Shown here piece after piece: positions 11,721-24,994 of a stretch of DNA of 64,000 nt (position 1 is its first letter; every line of letters begins with the position of its first letter). The translations under genes were made by a program, and so were the position numbers. The notes beneath the pieces are model-generated. The model was not told the DNA's origin. It saw only the letters and a program-made list of their open reading frames with translations, and did not search any database. This stretch comes from Mantis religiosa (lineage: Eukaryota; Arthropoda; Insecta; Mantodea; Mantidae), in the NCBI GenBank assembly GCA_030765055.1, contig CM060953.1, forward strand, positions 72,021,902 through 72,085,901. The letters are read 5' to 3'.

Positions 11721-13590
11721 TCATTTCATAGCTCCTTGCTTATCCTCATACAAGGCTTCGGTTTGATCACCATCCTGGAGTAAGTCCTCCATACGAGGAA
11801 ACTAAACAGAGAAAGACGAAATTCTCCACATTCTGTTAGAAATTTGTTTATACGTAGTTCCAACAGTTATTTTTTATATTTACCTCATTAACTAAAATTG
11901 CTGAATGTTAAACATAATGAGAAGAAACAGCTATAAGCAACTCTAAGAGAAAGTAATGAATTGTGTAAATTTGAACTGAAGTTTAAATAACAAAACTAAA
12001 ACTGCTAATTGCTAGTCGTCGGCAAACAAGAGATTTAATAAGTTTACTGCTGACAAAATTAAATCTATTTTAAAATTTTTATAAAATGTTTAGGGCAACC
12101 CTTGAAGGTGTACTACATTATTTGCACATTTCAAACATCCAAGGATTTACATAGTCAACAAATAAAATACGGTTATCAGAGTGAACTTCCATCTCTTTCC
12201 CTCTATTATTTTACCGCATAAACATTCCATGCATCTATTTTCTATATGCAATTGGTTTGGTAAGCTGTGGTAGTCATATTAATTTAGCTATAAAGATTCA
12301 TTTCTGTTTAGATTCTGAAAATTTTGCATTTTCAATTTATTCAAAAATACATCCAGATTAATTTTATTTGTATGAAGAATATGTGATTATTATTTCAAGA
12401 GAAATTTATCAAAATAGATTTATGACACAGAAAATGTTAACCGTAATTCAATAACAAGCTCTGACATGCACTAACTGTATAATAAATGACTCGGTGAGTC
12501 AGCTAAGGCTACAATTCAGGAGAAGCATTAACAGGCCTGTTCCCGCGTTTTCCGAGGATCCCCTCCACTCTCATTGGAGTGCCATTGAGAGGTTGCGTTT
12601 TGCTACGCATGAATAATACACTGGAAAGCATGTCCTGGACACCAACGAACTCTTGCGTCGATTCGCGCAAGTATAGTGGCGGACTGCCAGTTCAAGATCA
12701 GTGGGACAAGGCGCAAGCCAAATGCTCTATGAATGTGATTAGCCAAAAGCAGGTGTATCCATAATGATTTGACATGGTGAATTACTCTCTCAGTTAAGGT
12801 CGCTTGAGGTGAAGAACCTGTTTTCAATGTCACAACGGTGGCTCATTGTTGCAACCACTTTGCACATGATGGCGTAAAGAAGTGGGTGGTAAATGCAATT
12901 AATCCCAACATGAGGAATTTCTGCCTCCTCGGACAAATCGTTTAGCAAAAGTAAAACAAACATAACCTCTTAAAATATCATTTCTATATTCTATATCATT
13001 TTTAATTTCTACCAAAAGTAATTTGTAGAGATGTTAAATTTTATACTTTCTCTAACAAGCGCGGATTTCGGAAATACAGTTTTGAAATCTATGTATCTAT
13101 CGTTGAGTAGCATAATTCAGAAATGAAAATTCGACTGAACACCAAACTTAGGATTTAAATTAAGTATTTAACAAGAATGTCACATGACGATTTCCAATCC
13201 TCCACGTCAAACTACCCTTTGATAATATTTTTCTACTTTTTTTTCTTTTTAAATGGTTCTAATGATTTGATTAAACACTAGTTTTTCGAATATTAATGAA
13301 AAGCAAAATCTATATTTCACATTTTTAGAGTGGACCCTATGGAGACCTCTTCATTCGGAAGGAATTCTGCATAATTTTGTAAACCGAATAAACCATTAGT
13401 GATATTCAAGAACTTGCTACACAAAAATAGATATTTTTAAAACATACAATTTACTTATTTCAAATAAATATCCTTCAGATATCCTTTATTATTGGTTTGA
13501 ATATTTCAATACTTTATCATTTTTAAGTATTGTCGCCATTAGCTGTTTCTTTTTAGAAAACTATAAAATTTCAAAGCCAAGTGACCAGCT
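11721..13590. other. Spacer with one unassigned GC-richer block
   Basis: Mostly AT-rich. Between about 12,540 and 12,930 the composition is more balanced and both strands stay open for 60-76 codons (12,579-12,764 plus; 12,603-12,833 minus). The minus-strand translation contains HHVKSLWIHLLLANHIHRAF and looks protein-like, but I do not recognise it. It may be an eroded exon or transposon piece. Confidence 0.35.
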
Positions 13591-14874
13591 CTAAAATATT
13601 TGTCTACCCTGTATCTTGTGCTTAAGATGAAGTACGTAATAAAATAATGTCTAAAAGCATTTATATCCATTAATCTGAAACAGAGAAATAAAAGTTTTTT
13701 TTTAACAAATTAAAGAGAATGTAATATAAATGAATTAAAATATAAAAACATAATGTGCTAGAAAGCCATCGAATCCAAAGTTATTAGATATTTGTGTTCC
13801 ATAAACTTGGAATGGAAAGGAGAGTATAATATTAAAAGAAAGCAAATATTTTTGCTAAGGTGTAATTAGAAAAATACGATATTTGAGCACTATCTCATTT
13901 TTTCCCTAGTTATTTTTCTGTAAATTTGATGTCGTGTAATCGAATACTTATATCAGATGAAAAATTAATCAATAAAGTGAATCACAATTGAAGTAGAGAA
14001 CAGTTTTTGGTACAATTATAATTGAATCGATGACACAGTAAACTTATGTATATAAATAAGATATTTCTGATATAGGAAGTATTTTCATTAATATAAAAAC
14101 AAAGAAATGTTAAATATTCTTATAACTGAAATAATACTTCATTCTATTTTAACAAAATCTGGAATTTCCTAATTTCTAAATTAACTCTTTTCCATAACTT
14201 CTGTGGTTGCTATAAAATTATCCCAATTCTTTTCTTTGTCGATTGCAGAGTGATGGAAGAATAGCAGTTATAAGAAATAAGAAAATAAATAGAAATAAAT
14301 AAATAAAAGCAGTATAGGGAAGGAATAAAATATAAATTTTAAGAGAAGTATTATACATATGACATTACAGTACGCTTTGGCAATGACGTAAGTACAAACA
14401 ATCGAAGAACATCATTACTAACCTTTTTTGAAAAAAAAGAAAGAAAACTTACATTGTTTCCTTAACAATGTTTGCTATTTACAAAACTCTATTAGTCATA
14501 TGAAGTAGCCGATGACTATCGCCAGCGTAAACAGGATACATCAGTGTATATTATCTACATCTTTCCTTCTTAATTTAATATTGCGCAACATTAAATCCAA
14601 CACGTTTGTTTTGAATTTATCTAGTTAATTGAGAAAAAAGAATTTTATTATTAGTTTTGAAATAACTTGTAAGTGACATGGAAATATAGAAAGAAAAGTA
14701 GATTTAAGTCTAACGCAACAATGCGAACATAGATATACCCAGTGCTAGGGATGAATAAAATAAAACACAAAGCGAAGTAAGAAGGAGACGAAAGAAAAAG
14801 ATCAATAAAAAGAATCAGAAGATGAAAGTAGTAAACAAGAAAGGGAATATAGCAAGAAAAGCAGGGAAATTTGT
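13591..14874. repeat. Tandem duplication, unit 1 (1,284 bp)
   Basis: Starts at CTAAAATATTTGTCTACCC and is followed directly by a second copy. The unit is AT-rich and has no recognisable gene. By eye only about three differences separate the copies: T/C at 13,741, A/G near 14,420 and one extra A in a poly-A run. The duplication is therefore recent, or an assembly duplication of two haplotypes. Confidence 0.9.
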
Positions 14875-16159
14875 CTAAAATATTTGTCTACCCTGTATCT
14901 TGTGCTTAAGATGAAGTACGTAATAAAATAATGTCTAAAAGCATTTATATCCATTAATCTGAAACAGAGAAATAAAAGTTTTTTTTTAACAAATTAAAGA
15001 GAATGTAATATAAATGAATTAAAACATAAAAACATAATGTGCTAGAAAGCCATCGAATCCAAAGTTATTAGATATTTGTGTTCCATAAACTTGGAATGGA
15101 AAGGAGAGTATAATATTAAAAGAAAGCAAATATTTTTGCTAAGGTGTAATTAGAAAAATACGATATTTGAGCACTATCTCATTTTTTCCCTAGTTATTTT
15201 TCTGTAAATTTGATGTCGTGTAATCGAATACTTATATCAGATGAAAAATTAATCAATAAAGTGAATCACAATTGAAGTAGAGAACAGTTTTTGGTACAAT
15301 TATAATTGAATCGATGACACAGTAAACTTATGTATATAAATAAGATATTTCTGATATAGGAAGTATTTTCATTAATATAAAAACAAAGAAATGTTAAATA
15401 TTCTTATAACTGAAATAATACTTCATTCTATTTTAACAAAATCTGGAATTTCCTAATTTCTAAATTAACTCTTTTCCATAACTTCTGTGGTTGCTATAAA
15501 ATTATCCCAATTCTTTTCTTTGTCGATTGCAGAGTGATGGAAGAATAGCAGTTATAAGAAATAAGAAAATAAATAGAAATAAATAAATAAAAGCAGTATA
15601 GGGAAGGAATAAAATATAAATTTTAAGAGAAGTATTATACATATGACATTACAGTACGCTTTGGCAATGACGTAAGTACAAACAATCGAAGAACATCATT
15701 ACTGACCTTTTTTGAAAAAAAAAGAAAGAAAACTTACATTGTTTCCTTAACAATGTTTGCTATTTACAAAACTCTATTAGTCATATGAAGTAGCCGATGA
15801 CTATCGCCAGCGTAAACAGGATACATCAGTGTATATTATCTACATCTTTCCTTCTTAATTTAATATTGCGCAACATTAAATCCAACACGTTTGTTTTGAA
15901 TTTATCTAGTTAATTGAGAAAAAAGAATTTTATTATTAGTTTTGAAATAACTTGTAAGTGACATGGAAATATAGAAAGAAAAGTAGATTTAAGTCTAACG
16001 CAACAATGCGAACATAGATATACCCAGTGCTAGGGATGAATAAAATAAAACACAAAGCGAAGTAAGAAGGAGACGAAAGAAAAAGATCAATAAAAAGAAT
16101 CAGAAGATGAAAGTAGTAAACAAGAAAGGGAATATAGCAAGAAAAGCAGGGAAATTTGT
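14875..16159. repeat. Tandem duplication, unit 2 (1,285 bp)
   Basis: Second copy of the preceding unit, joined head to tail. Unique sequence resumes at about 16,160. It ends roughly 1 kb upstream of the cystine-knot gene's promoter. Frames within it, such as 15,936-16,226 minus, are low-complexity and extend across the unit boundary, so they are not genes. Confidence 0.9.
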
Positions 16160-17107
16160 TAAAAGAAGAATTAAAAGCAATGACACCTGGAAGAGGGAGG
16201 AAACAAAAAAAAAGGAGCCAAAACAAAATTTAGATGAAGAAATAGACAAAGTATAAATGAATATAATACTGCAAGAAAACGAAATAAGCCAACAGGGACA
16301 AAGTCTGCTAATTCTTGTACAAACTATTCTTTAAAATGCTTACTTCACTTTAATCAAGAAAAGCATTTGTAGAAATGATTTGGTGGCATTTTACCTTATG
16401 GCTACGAGGTCTCAGTGACAGTAATTGTTAGTGTTACTCCCTAAATAATAGCTTTGAAATTCCATTCCTTTTATTTGGAGTAGAACATAAAATGTAAAAC
16501 TGCTTGCTTTTTAAAACAATTGTATTTGCAAATTCAAGCCAGTATGAAAGGATGTCTCAAAAGTCATTATTTGCAAAAGCAATTTTATTTGACATACTGT
16601 GTGTTTTAAATGTATTTAAATGTTTCAAAAAATTCAAGATATACGTTTAATTTTTCATGAAAATAACATAAAGGGTATTTCAATCAAAATAGTTGGAACC
16701 AGTTTTGAGAAACTTGAAATATTGCAAAATATTTGAAAATGAAAGGCAATCTGGAGGGGGATATTTTATAGAAATGTTAAATACCAAATTTGATATTAAA
16801 TTGATTTGTCGTTTTTGAATTAAGCTACTCACAGACACGGTCCTTTTTCTGATAGTACTTATTTTCATATGCCTAAAGCTTCAAAATATATATTTTTGGT
16901 GAAATTTTGATATTGATTTTTTGAGTGGGATGCAATACTTCGCCTAATTAGTACGCGTGATTGAGAAGGTACAGTAGGATAATAAAAAAAAAGAGTAAAA
17001 AGGGCTAAAGGGGTTCGAAAGCATGTAAGATAATATAACAATGTAAGAGAAACTTATAATATGGTTCATAAATAAGGAAAAGAAGAAGTGGACAGTGCCG
17101 GCTGGAA
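16160..17107. other. Upstream flank of the cystine-knot gene
   Basis: AT-rich and without recognised genes. The last 100 bases become markedly richer in GC and lead into the promoter. The segment 16,840-16,930 has weak similarity to repeat family F (GAGTGGGATGCAATACTTCGCC). Confidence 0.4.
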
Positions 17108-17117
17108 GTGGGCGGGA
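17108..17117 (+). promoter_or_regulatory. GC-box-like element
   Basis: GTGGGCGGGA lies about 93 bases upstream of the predicted start site. It matches the Sp1/KLF consensus. Supported only by motif and position. Confidence 0.4.
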
Positions 17118-17150
17118 TGAGGAAACAGCATCAGTAGCGGGAGGAAGGTG

Positions 17151-17158
17151 TGACGTCA
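17151..17158. promoter_or_regulatory. cAMP response element (CRE)
   Basis: Perfect palindrome TGACGTCA at -50 to -43 relative to the predicted transcription start. This is the full consensus site for CREB/ATF-type bZIP factors and sits at the promoter-proximal spacing at which such sites usually work. No experimental evidence; the position beside TATA and Inr makes chance less likely. Confidence 0.6.
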
Positions 17159-17167
17159 TCGCGCTGC

Positions 17168-17174
17168 ATAAAAG
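17168..17174 (+). promoter_or_regulatory. TATA-like box
   Basis: ATAAAAG, 33 to 27 bases upstream of the A of the initiator at 17,201. This is the normal TATA-to-start distance. It also contains a TAA in frame with the downstream gene, so the gene's frame cannot extend further upstream without splicing. Confidence 0.65.
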
Positions 17175-17198
17175 CGGGAGAGGATGCCGGTTTGGCTA

Positions 17199-17203
17199 TC
17201 AGT
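17199..17203 (+). promoter_or_regulatory. Arthropod initiator (TCAGT); DPE-like GGTCG at 17,228-17,232
   Basis: TCAGT is the arthropod initiator consensus, with +1 predicted at A17,201. At +28 to +32 the sequence GGTCG fits the downstream promoter element RGWYV, although it lies inside codons. With this start the leader before the first in-frame ATG at 17,208 is only 7 nt. Confidence 0.6.
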
Positions 17204-17207
17204 CGAG

Positions 17208-17651
17208 ATGATGGTGATGGGTTTCGCGGTCGTGATCCTTGCCGCAATAGCCGCAATAGCTTGCGTGGACACCGCGAGCATCTCCAAGCAGAAGCTCCAG
17301 GATATGTACCGCGAGCACATGATGCGAGTAAGAAACTTCACCTGCCAGGAACCTCAGAGGCGAGCCATACCCGCACACAAGCTCTTCGACGAGACCGTCT
17401 CCACCAGGACGCTCTACTACCCACCCTCAACGGTGCTGTGGCAGTGCGACGTCGACACCGGCTACTGCGAGACGGGTCATCATTTCTGCGCTCCCGTCGA
17501 AACGGAGGAGGTGGAGCTGGTCTTCAAAGTTTGCTCAGTGGGTCAGCGGGGTCAGCGCAACTGCAACAGGCACCTGCACTACAAGAGGATCAACGTCACG
17601 CAGCACATCAAATGCGGCTGCCAAGCTCCGAATGTCAACATCATAAAGTGA
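17208..17651 (+). CDS. Secreted PDGF/VEGF-like cystine-knot protein
   Basis: 147 residues in one uninterrupted frame. Residues 1-23 form a signal peptide (hydrophobic FAVVILAAIAAIA core, cleavage near VDTA/S). The mature part has eight cysteines: C46, C80, C87, C94, C109, C119, C136 and C138. The pattern YYPPSTVLWQCDVDTGYC, then C-AP-x-E-x-E-x-VELVF, then NVTQHIKCGC resembles arthropod PDGF/VEGF-domain proteins (P-x-x-TVL-x-RC..GCC...C-x-P...NHT-x-C-x-C). One cysteine of the usual GCC is replaced (G85-Y86-C87). N-glycosylation sites: N43-F-T and N129-V-T. I chose the ATG at 17,208 because the in-frame ATG at 17,184 lies upstream of the predicted initiator; 17,211 and 17,217 have better start contexts and are possible. 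The region is much richer in GC than its flanks. Probable role: extracellular ligand, receptor unknown. Family assignment is inference from motif; expression and coding status are well supported by composition and signal peptide. Confidence 0.8.
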   Translation: MMVMGFAVVILAAIAAIACVDTASISKQKLQDMYREHMMRVRNFTCQEPQRRAIPAHKLFDETVSTRTLYYPPSTVLWQCDVDTGYCETGHHFCAPVETEEVELVFKVCSVGQRGQRNCNRHLHYKRINVTQHIKCGCQAPNVNIIK

Positions 17652-18560
17652 CAGCACCCACGTGCGCCATGCTCCTACCTCTAGTCAGTAGCACTGCAAC
17701 AGTCTGCGCCAGTAGACCATTTCCGTGCATTCCAGAACTGAAAAGGCTCTCTCAACCAAAGAATCTTCCGTTGTGTACACAGCATGTGGTTAATTAATGA
17801 ACGACTTCGCGGTCAGATTCATCACAAGACTTGCTGTTCTGAATCTCAGCTGTTTAACCAACAGCAAAAACTGTTTGAACTTTTGTAAAGCGTGTACTGA
17901 ATCTACCACTACGAACTCTGAGAAAAACTGTATAGCTTGGCCCCAGCAAGCGACCTATCTCTTGACACTCAAGATAAAGCGCGATATAATTTATTTATAC
18001 CATTTACATCTTGTATGTGCCTTCACGGTTCAGTTATTGTTCAGCCAGTGTTTTGTTTTTCTGCTTGTTTTTAAGTTATGTTTGACAGAGATAGTGGATA
18101 CAGCCTTTGTTTCTTATGCACTAATCGCTAATACAATATGTATATAACCACACTGTGATTGTGAAAATAGCAGTATGCCTCCAACTGGTTAGTATTGCTG
18201 TCCATTGGCCAAATCAAACGTGAGTAGTTGTATTATTTCATAGAACTTCTGTTTACATCAATATTAACATGTGCCTGGCCAGTATTAATCACAAAATAAG
18301 TATTTTTACGGGGGGCGAGTCTAAAATCAAGGAACACCGAAATATATTTCCATTGTTTATAGAGCTCACTAAACAAAATAAATTATTTATTTTCTAACTT
18401 AATGTAAAGCTTCCTACATGGAAATGCTATGTAAAAGCTGTTAGGCTGTGATAATGTATTACGAAAGAATTTTTTTACTTCGTTGCAAAATATTTATTTG
18501 TGTCCAATTGACTTCTTGTTGTAAGTTATTCCATTTGGTTTTATATTTGTTAATAAATAA
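17652..18560 (+). other. Probable 3' UTR with poly(A) signals
   Basis: After the stop codon the sequence gradually becomes AT-rich. Candidate AATAAA signals are at 18,377-18,382 and 18,552-18,557. The frame 17,797-18,147 has no recognisable protein character. The true 3' end cannot be fixed from sequence alone. Confidence 0.4.
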
Positions 18561-20819
<2,259 letters not shown>

Positions 20820-21440
20820 ATCAATTTTGAAGTGGTCTTTTTTTTATCCAAGAGATAAGAAGACGAATAACGCATGCCTACTGAGAAAATTATATCTGAC
20901 TCCTTGAAAATTCAAAGCAATGACAAGGAATATTACGGAAATGGTTTGCTTCACAGAAAATTGCATTTCGTATAAATTATGTGCATTAACAAGTTCTGCA
21001 TTTCTTGTATAGTAAGATTTTGTCTACCCCTTATGTGTTACCATTATGTGGCATCTGGTAGAAAGAGGACAGCAGAGGCTATTCCAACTAAATCATTTGT
21101 AATTAAAACATTTTAAATATGTGGTATTTTAAACAAAATATTTAGAGCCATTTTAAGAACGTCCAAATGTATGAAGGATGTTTCACGTAAACGTAGGGAG
21201 GGGGGTGACTTCCTTCAGAATCTTGTGTCGCATCCGGGAAATTAAACTGAACTTAAATAATCAAGTCTGACTTTTAACCCACTTTGCTATTAAGTTATGC
21301 TATTCACATACAAATATATTTTTCTAAACATTTTCGGGATTCAGGGACCTCAAAATATATACTTGCCATGAAACTTCGACATCGAATTTTGGGTACAATA
21401 CAAAACCTTACCTACATGCTATATATAGTAAACAAAGTAA
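20820..21440 (+). repeat. AT-rich repeat family F, copy 2
   Basis: Collinear with 7,085-7,345 plus 8,590-8,890 and with 51,190-51,840. Shared blocks: TTCTTGTATAGTAAGATTTTGTCTA, CAGAATCTTGTGTCGCATCC, and a GACCTCAAAATATATACTTG region near the right end. This copy is uninterrupted and so shows the order of the parts. Confidence 0.6.
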
Positions 21441-22261
21441 TGAATGACTTTGAAAGATGTAAAATAACCCTTCACGTTAATCATTAAACTTTAAAAAAGA
21501 ATTTGAAGACAATTTCGAATAGATTACTCTAAGGCTTTCATCATAAGAGAAATTAAAGGCTTGCAAATTGCTAAAAATTTGAAGTGAGAAAATAGGAAAT
21601 AACTGTGTCTATTGTGTTCTGTAAATCACAGAACCTCTAAACACAGTATTTTTACCTTTAAACAGATGCACTGCAAAAATGGAGTCATTATTTCAAAGAT
21701 AAGGGCAAAATATGTTTCAGAACTAAAATTCAGAAGACAAAAAATATTTCAGAACTTTTCACGTTTCCGCTAAAGGATTGAAGCTAGCATGCTCACAAAT
21801 CCCCGACCCCTTCTGCACCTACACACCTCTACGTAGCCTTAAAAGCTGCTTCTGATAACAGAAGTACATTTATATTGTGTAAAATATTCGTAAAATACCT
21901 TTGTTGTAGGCAAGAGTTCTATATTCAGCTTTTTATATTTTGAATTTTTCATAATGAATGACATGGCAGCATAGAACATTTCAGAAACTTTCACACCTAC
22001 ACACTTTAATTTATTAAGCGATTTTCTTATACAATCATTATGCCTGTATGATGAATAAACTGATACTTATATGAATTATGCAAAAGAAAATGTTGTAATA
22101 TTGCATTTTCAAATACAAATTAGTACACCTGGAATCATTACGTTGATTTTATAATGAATAAATACACCATCAATTAACTAAAGACTACACTATATAGACG
22201 AGTTCCTGTGGCACAATAAGCTCATGCACTGCGATTATTAAGTCATAAGTCCTTGAATGAG
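21441..22261. other. AT-rich spacer
   Basis: Nothing recognised. Bases 22,235-22,261 flank the SINE pair and take part in its inverted symmetry (CCTTGAATGAGTAGAGCC). Confidence 0.4.
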
Positions 22262-22418
22262 TAGAGCCAGATTGAAAAATTCAATGCCATAGCCGGGCTT
22301 TGAACCACGGATCTCCCGTTCTTCGTGCAGTTGCTGTAACCATCTCAGCTACTATGGCCAACATGCCTACATGACATTAAATCCTCCAACTGACTCATAT
22401 GTTTCCCGATAGACCACT
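22262..22418 (-). repeat. SINE-A, copy 2
   Basis: On the minus strand the order is head (CGGGAAACATATGAGTCAG), A-box region TAGCTGAGATGG, B box GGTTCAAAGCC and tail CTATGGCATTGAATTTTTCA. This is the same layout as the copy at 10.3 kb. Confidence 0.85.
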
Positions 22419-22431
22419 AGGGCTTCTCATA

Positions 22432-22500
22432 TGCCATGAGACACGCACCTGTTCAAATCCCGGCTATGGCATTGAATTCTTCAATCTGGCTCTACTCATT
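22432..22500 (+). repeat. SINE-A, truncated copy 3
   Basis: Only the B box (GTTCAAATCCC) and the tail (GGCATTGAATTCTTCAATCTGGC) remain. It lies head to head with copy 2 across about 14 bp, so the two form an inverted pair whose symmetry extends into CTCTACTCATTCAA. Confidence 0.75.
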
Positions 22501-22887
22501 CAAACCTTAGCCTACACACGGCTAGTGTGGGAGATATGATTGTTTCCATCTTAAGTCCTTACTTATGCTTTTAAATCAGACATGATAAGATGTAACTATC
22601 CGCACCATCCTGTTTTCCAATTTTCCCCACCTATTTCATTCTCACTTTGCCTAGATTACTTGCTTTTCCACCATGTTTTCTTTTTATCTTTATTTCGCAC
22701 TTCTGTACTTTTTTAACTATCCCACTCTTATATGTCATACTACTTTTTCACCAATAAGGTGTCATGAAACCACGTGTCTTAACCAGTCATCTGTAATATT
22801 TCATTTTTTTTATATTTTTATCTTTGCTATCATCATTTGTTTTCCGCACAGATATTCCAAGTTTGCTTCACCTAAAGAGCACTCCAC

Positions 22888-22888
<1 letters not shown>
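22501..22888. other. AT-rich spacer before a poly(A) run
   Basis: No gene with coding character. It ends in a long A run, so it could be the 3' part of a retroposed sequence, but I see no source and no target duplication. Confidence 0.3.

Positions 22889-22925
<37 letters not shown>
22889..22925. repeat. Poly(A) tract, 37 bases
   Basis: An uninterrupted run of 37 A. Either a simple repeat or the tail of an unrecognised retroposon read on the plus strand. Confidence 0.9.
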
Positions 22926-22926
<1 letters not shown>

Positions 22927-24039
22927 CAGTATACGGAAGTAGTTGGATCACTGATGCAGAGATATCTAATATTTTATTTCTTGTAATTTCATATACTTGA
23001 TTTCAATCTTAAGATGGTGAATTAAATCCTAGTCAAGAGTTGATTTTATGTTGATTAAATAAAAGTTCCTTTACAGTTGATAACTTGAATCACTTTTTTT
23101 TTTTTCAGATTGTTCACACTGTTTAAGATTTACAAATTTTAAATCAATGTTTTTACGCCTTTCTAAATCTGCTATTTGTCACTTAATGAAGCTCTTAACA
23201 ATACAATACTTTTATACAAAATTTATAAGGATTACGACTAAGATTGTCTTTACTCCTATTTTCTTTATTTCTAGATCTCAACTTCATAAGACATCTTAAT
23301 TTGGTCTTCTGCCAAATAAGCTTTCTGTAATCATTTTAATTGCCTATACTTTAACTGATGCTTTCAAATAAAGTTTTCGGCACTCTAATATTTTCTTTTG
23401 ATCACTCCGTAATTACTATTTTATCTTACTCCTACTCAAATTCGCCACTTGAGCTCTCTTTTTGTCAACAGAATTTTTTCTCTTTCCTTAGTTGTTGGCC
23501 TATTTAAGTGGTGTTGACCTGTTGACGACAACGATGATGGCGTTGACGAAGATGATAATGGAGAAGAAAAAGAGGACGAATGCATCTCTTTACCACGAAT
23601 CGGAAGGCCTTTAATCCATTGTACTTAATTACAAGAACGATGGCAACAGTGCACAGGTCCTTTCGAACCTAACAACAAACATCGATAAGATAACTGTGAA
23701 TCTTATCGATAGCGCTAAAACCGTGACAGACAGCTCAATCATTATATTGCACTCCGCATATGCTTTATCGAACTATGTTACAATGTTAAATAATTTATCT
23801 ATTTACATTGGAAGAAAACATACATTTGCCATAAAAAAGAGATAAATTAACAAGACTATCTCTGAGATTCCACTTTCGTCTCTAACTAGCGGGCACATTT
23901 TTTTAAATCTCCTACGATCTACCGTAAAAGATTATGAAAATGTTCATTTGTGTGAGTTTCAACATTTAAAACAAATTTAATAAATCGCACCGTGGTCCGA
24001 AGTTAAGGTATTCTGCATAACCTTTACCTGTAGAAAGCA
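22926..24039. other. AT-rich spacer
   Basis: Nothing recognisable except short low-complexity runs such as GATGATGGCGTTGACGAAGATGATAA near 23,530-23,560. Confidence 0.4.
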
Positions 24040-24250
24040 ATTTAAAAATGAATTGGGATTTCATTACGGAAGGGATTCGATACGCAGGCCACCATGCTGG
24101 GCCCATTGTTCCTATGCCCCCAATTGGGGACAACTCGGGATGAAGGATGAGGCGAAGTAGACAGAGGGCGGCCGTGCCAAGGAGCCATGACAGTACGGAG
24201 CGCAGGGTCCTTACAGTTTACTTGCCCCATTGGAAACAACATGGTTCTCT
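24040..24250 (-). repeat. SINE-D, copy 1 (body and 3' part)
   Basis: Its reverse complement aligns with 50,281-50,412: CTCTGTCT-C-TCGCCTCAT, TTGG-GGCATAGG-ACAAT, and GTCGAATCCCCTCCGTA versus ATCGAATCCCTTCCGTA. The tRNA-like head with clear boxes is seen only in the 50-kb copy. Confidence 0.65.
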
Positions 24251-24424
24251 GGTTTCAGAGGAGCAGTTTCATCTCTCGGGTAGACCTAGCACGGAATTGA
24301 ACAGTTAACATATACAGAATCCGTATGAATGATTGAAAACACCAAATGACCTCTGAGGTTTAAATGGATAATGTATATCCATCAATTGGAATGTTTAAAG
24401 GATCTTACGTAAAATTGAGTATGA
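24251..24424. other. Short spacer
   Basis: AT-rich, no feature seen. Confidence 0.3.
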
Positions 24425-24994
24425 ATGAATATGCAGTGTTTAACACCCGTTTTTACTACTTGCGGCACCACAGACGGTGACATTTATCGCAAGGTCTACC
24501 CGAAAGTCCAAAGACTCCGGCCTCTATTAACCTGGGTGCGATGGTAAACTACGGGGCTCTTTCTTTGGGACAATACCCTGAGTCTAAAATGGCCCCCATC
24601 GACAACAACGTCAAGACGGGATGGAAGTGGATACGCCACTTACGCGCGTCAACCCCGCAGGGAAGACTACATACTAACCTCGGTGGGGCCACCTGGTGAT
24701 CTAGCACACCTTCTACTAGCTCTGCAGGCTAGTACCCGGGACTTCTTAGGCAACTCTCTGACTCCTCCGGGCGGCCGAAGCCTGGCCGGAGGTACGCGAT
24801 CTCCCACTTGTGTCGGGAACACACTGCCCCCTCGAGTACAACCCAATCAGAACAACTCCCATTTATGTGGGGCTCGAATGTTCGGCATGAAGTTCCTCTT
24901 GGTAACGTCAGAGGTACCACAGTGTTAAGGGTCCGCAGCGCTTGTACCACAGCAGCTGAAGGGGACGGATCCCTTCCCATAAGGGACGGAGGTG
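24425..24994 (-). repeat. GC-rich interspersed retro-repeat, copy 2
   Basis: Inverted relative to copy 1 at 4,555-5,090 and more complete at its 3' end. On the minus strand it ends TGTGGTGCCGCAAGTAGTAA then ACGGGTGTTAAACACTGC. This closely matches the 3' end of SINE-B (TGCGGTGCCGTATGTAGTAA then GCGGGCGTTAAACACTAC). The frame 24,729-25,001 minus corresponds to the open frame of copy 1 (shared SCSDWV-x-LEGAVCSRH and GRPE..PGY-stop). Confidence 0.8.

Noticed and set aside
17328..17333. Consensus splice donor GTAAGA inside the cystine-knot gene
   Set aside because: The frame and the family-like pattern (NFTCQEP..) continue straight through it, so it is most likely unused.
17150..17797. 215-codon plus frame overlapping the cystine-knot gene
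   Set aside because: Shadow frame: it starts within the promoter, has no signal peptide or domain, and the alternative frame has an ordered cysteine pattern and signal peptide.
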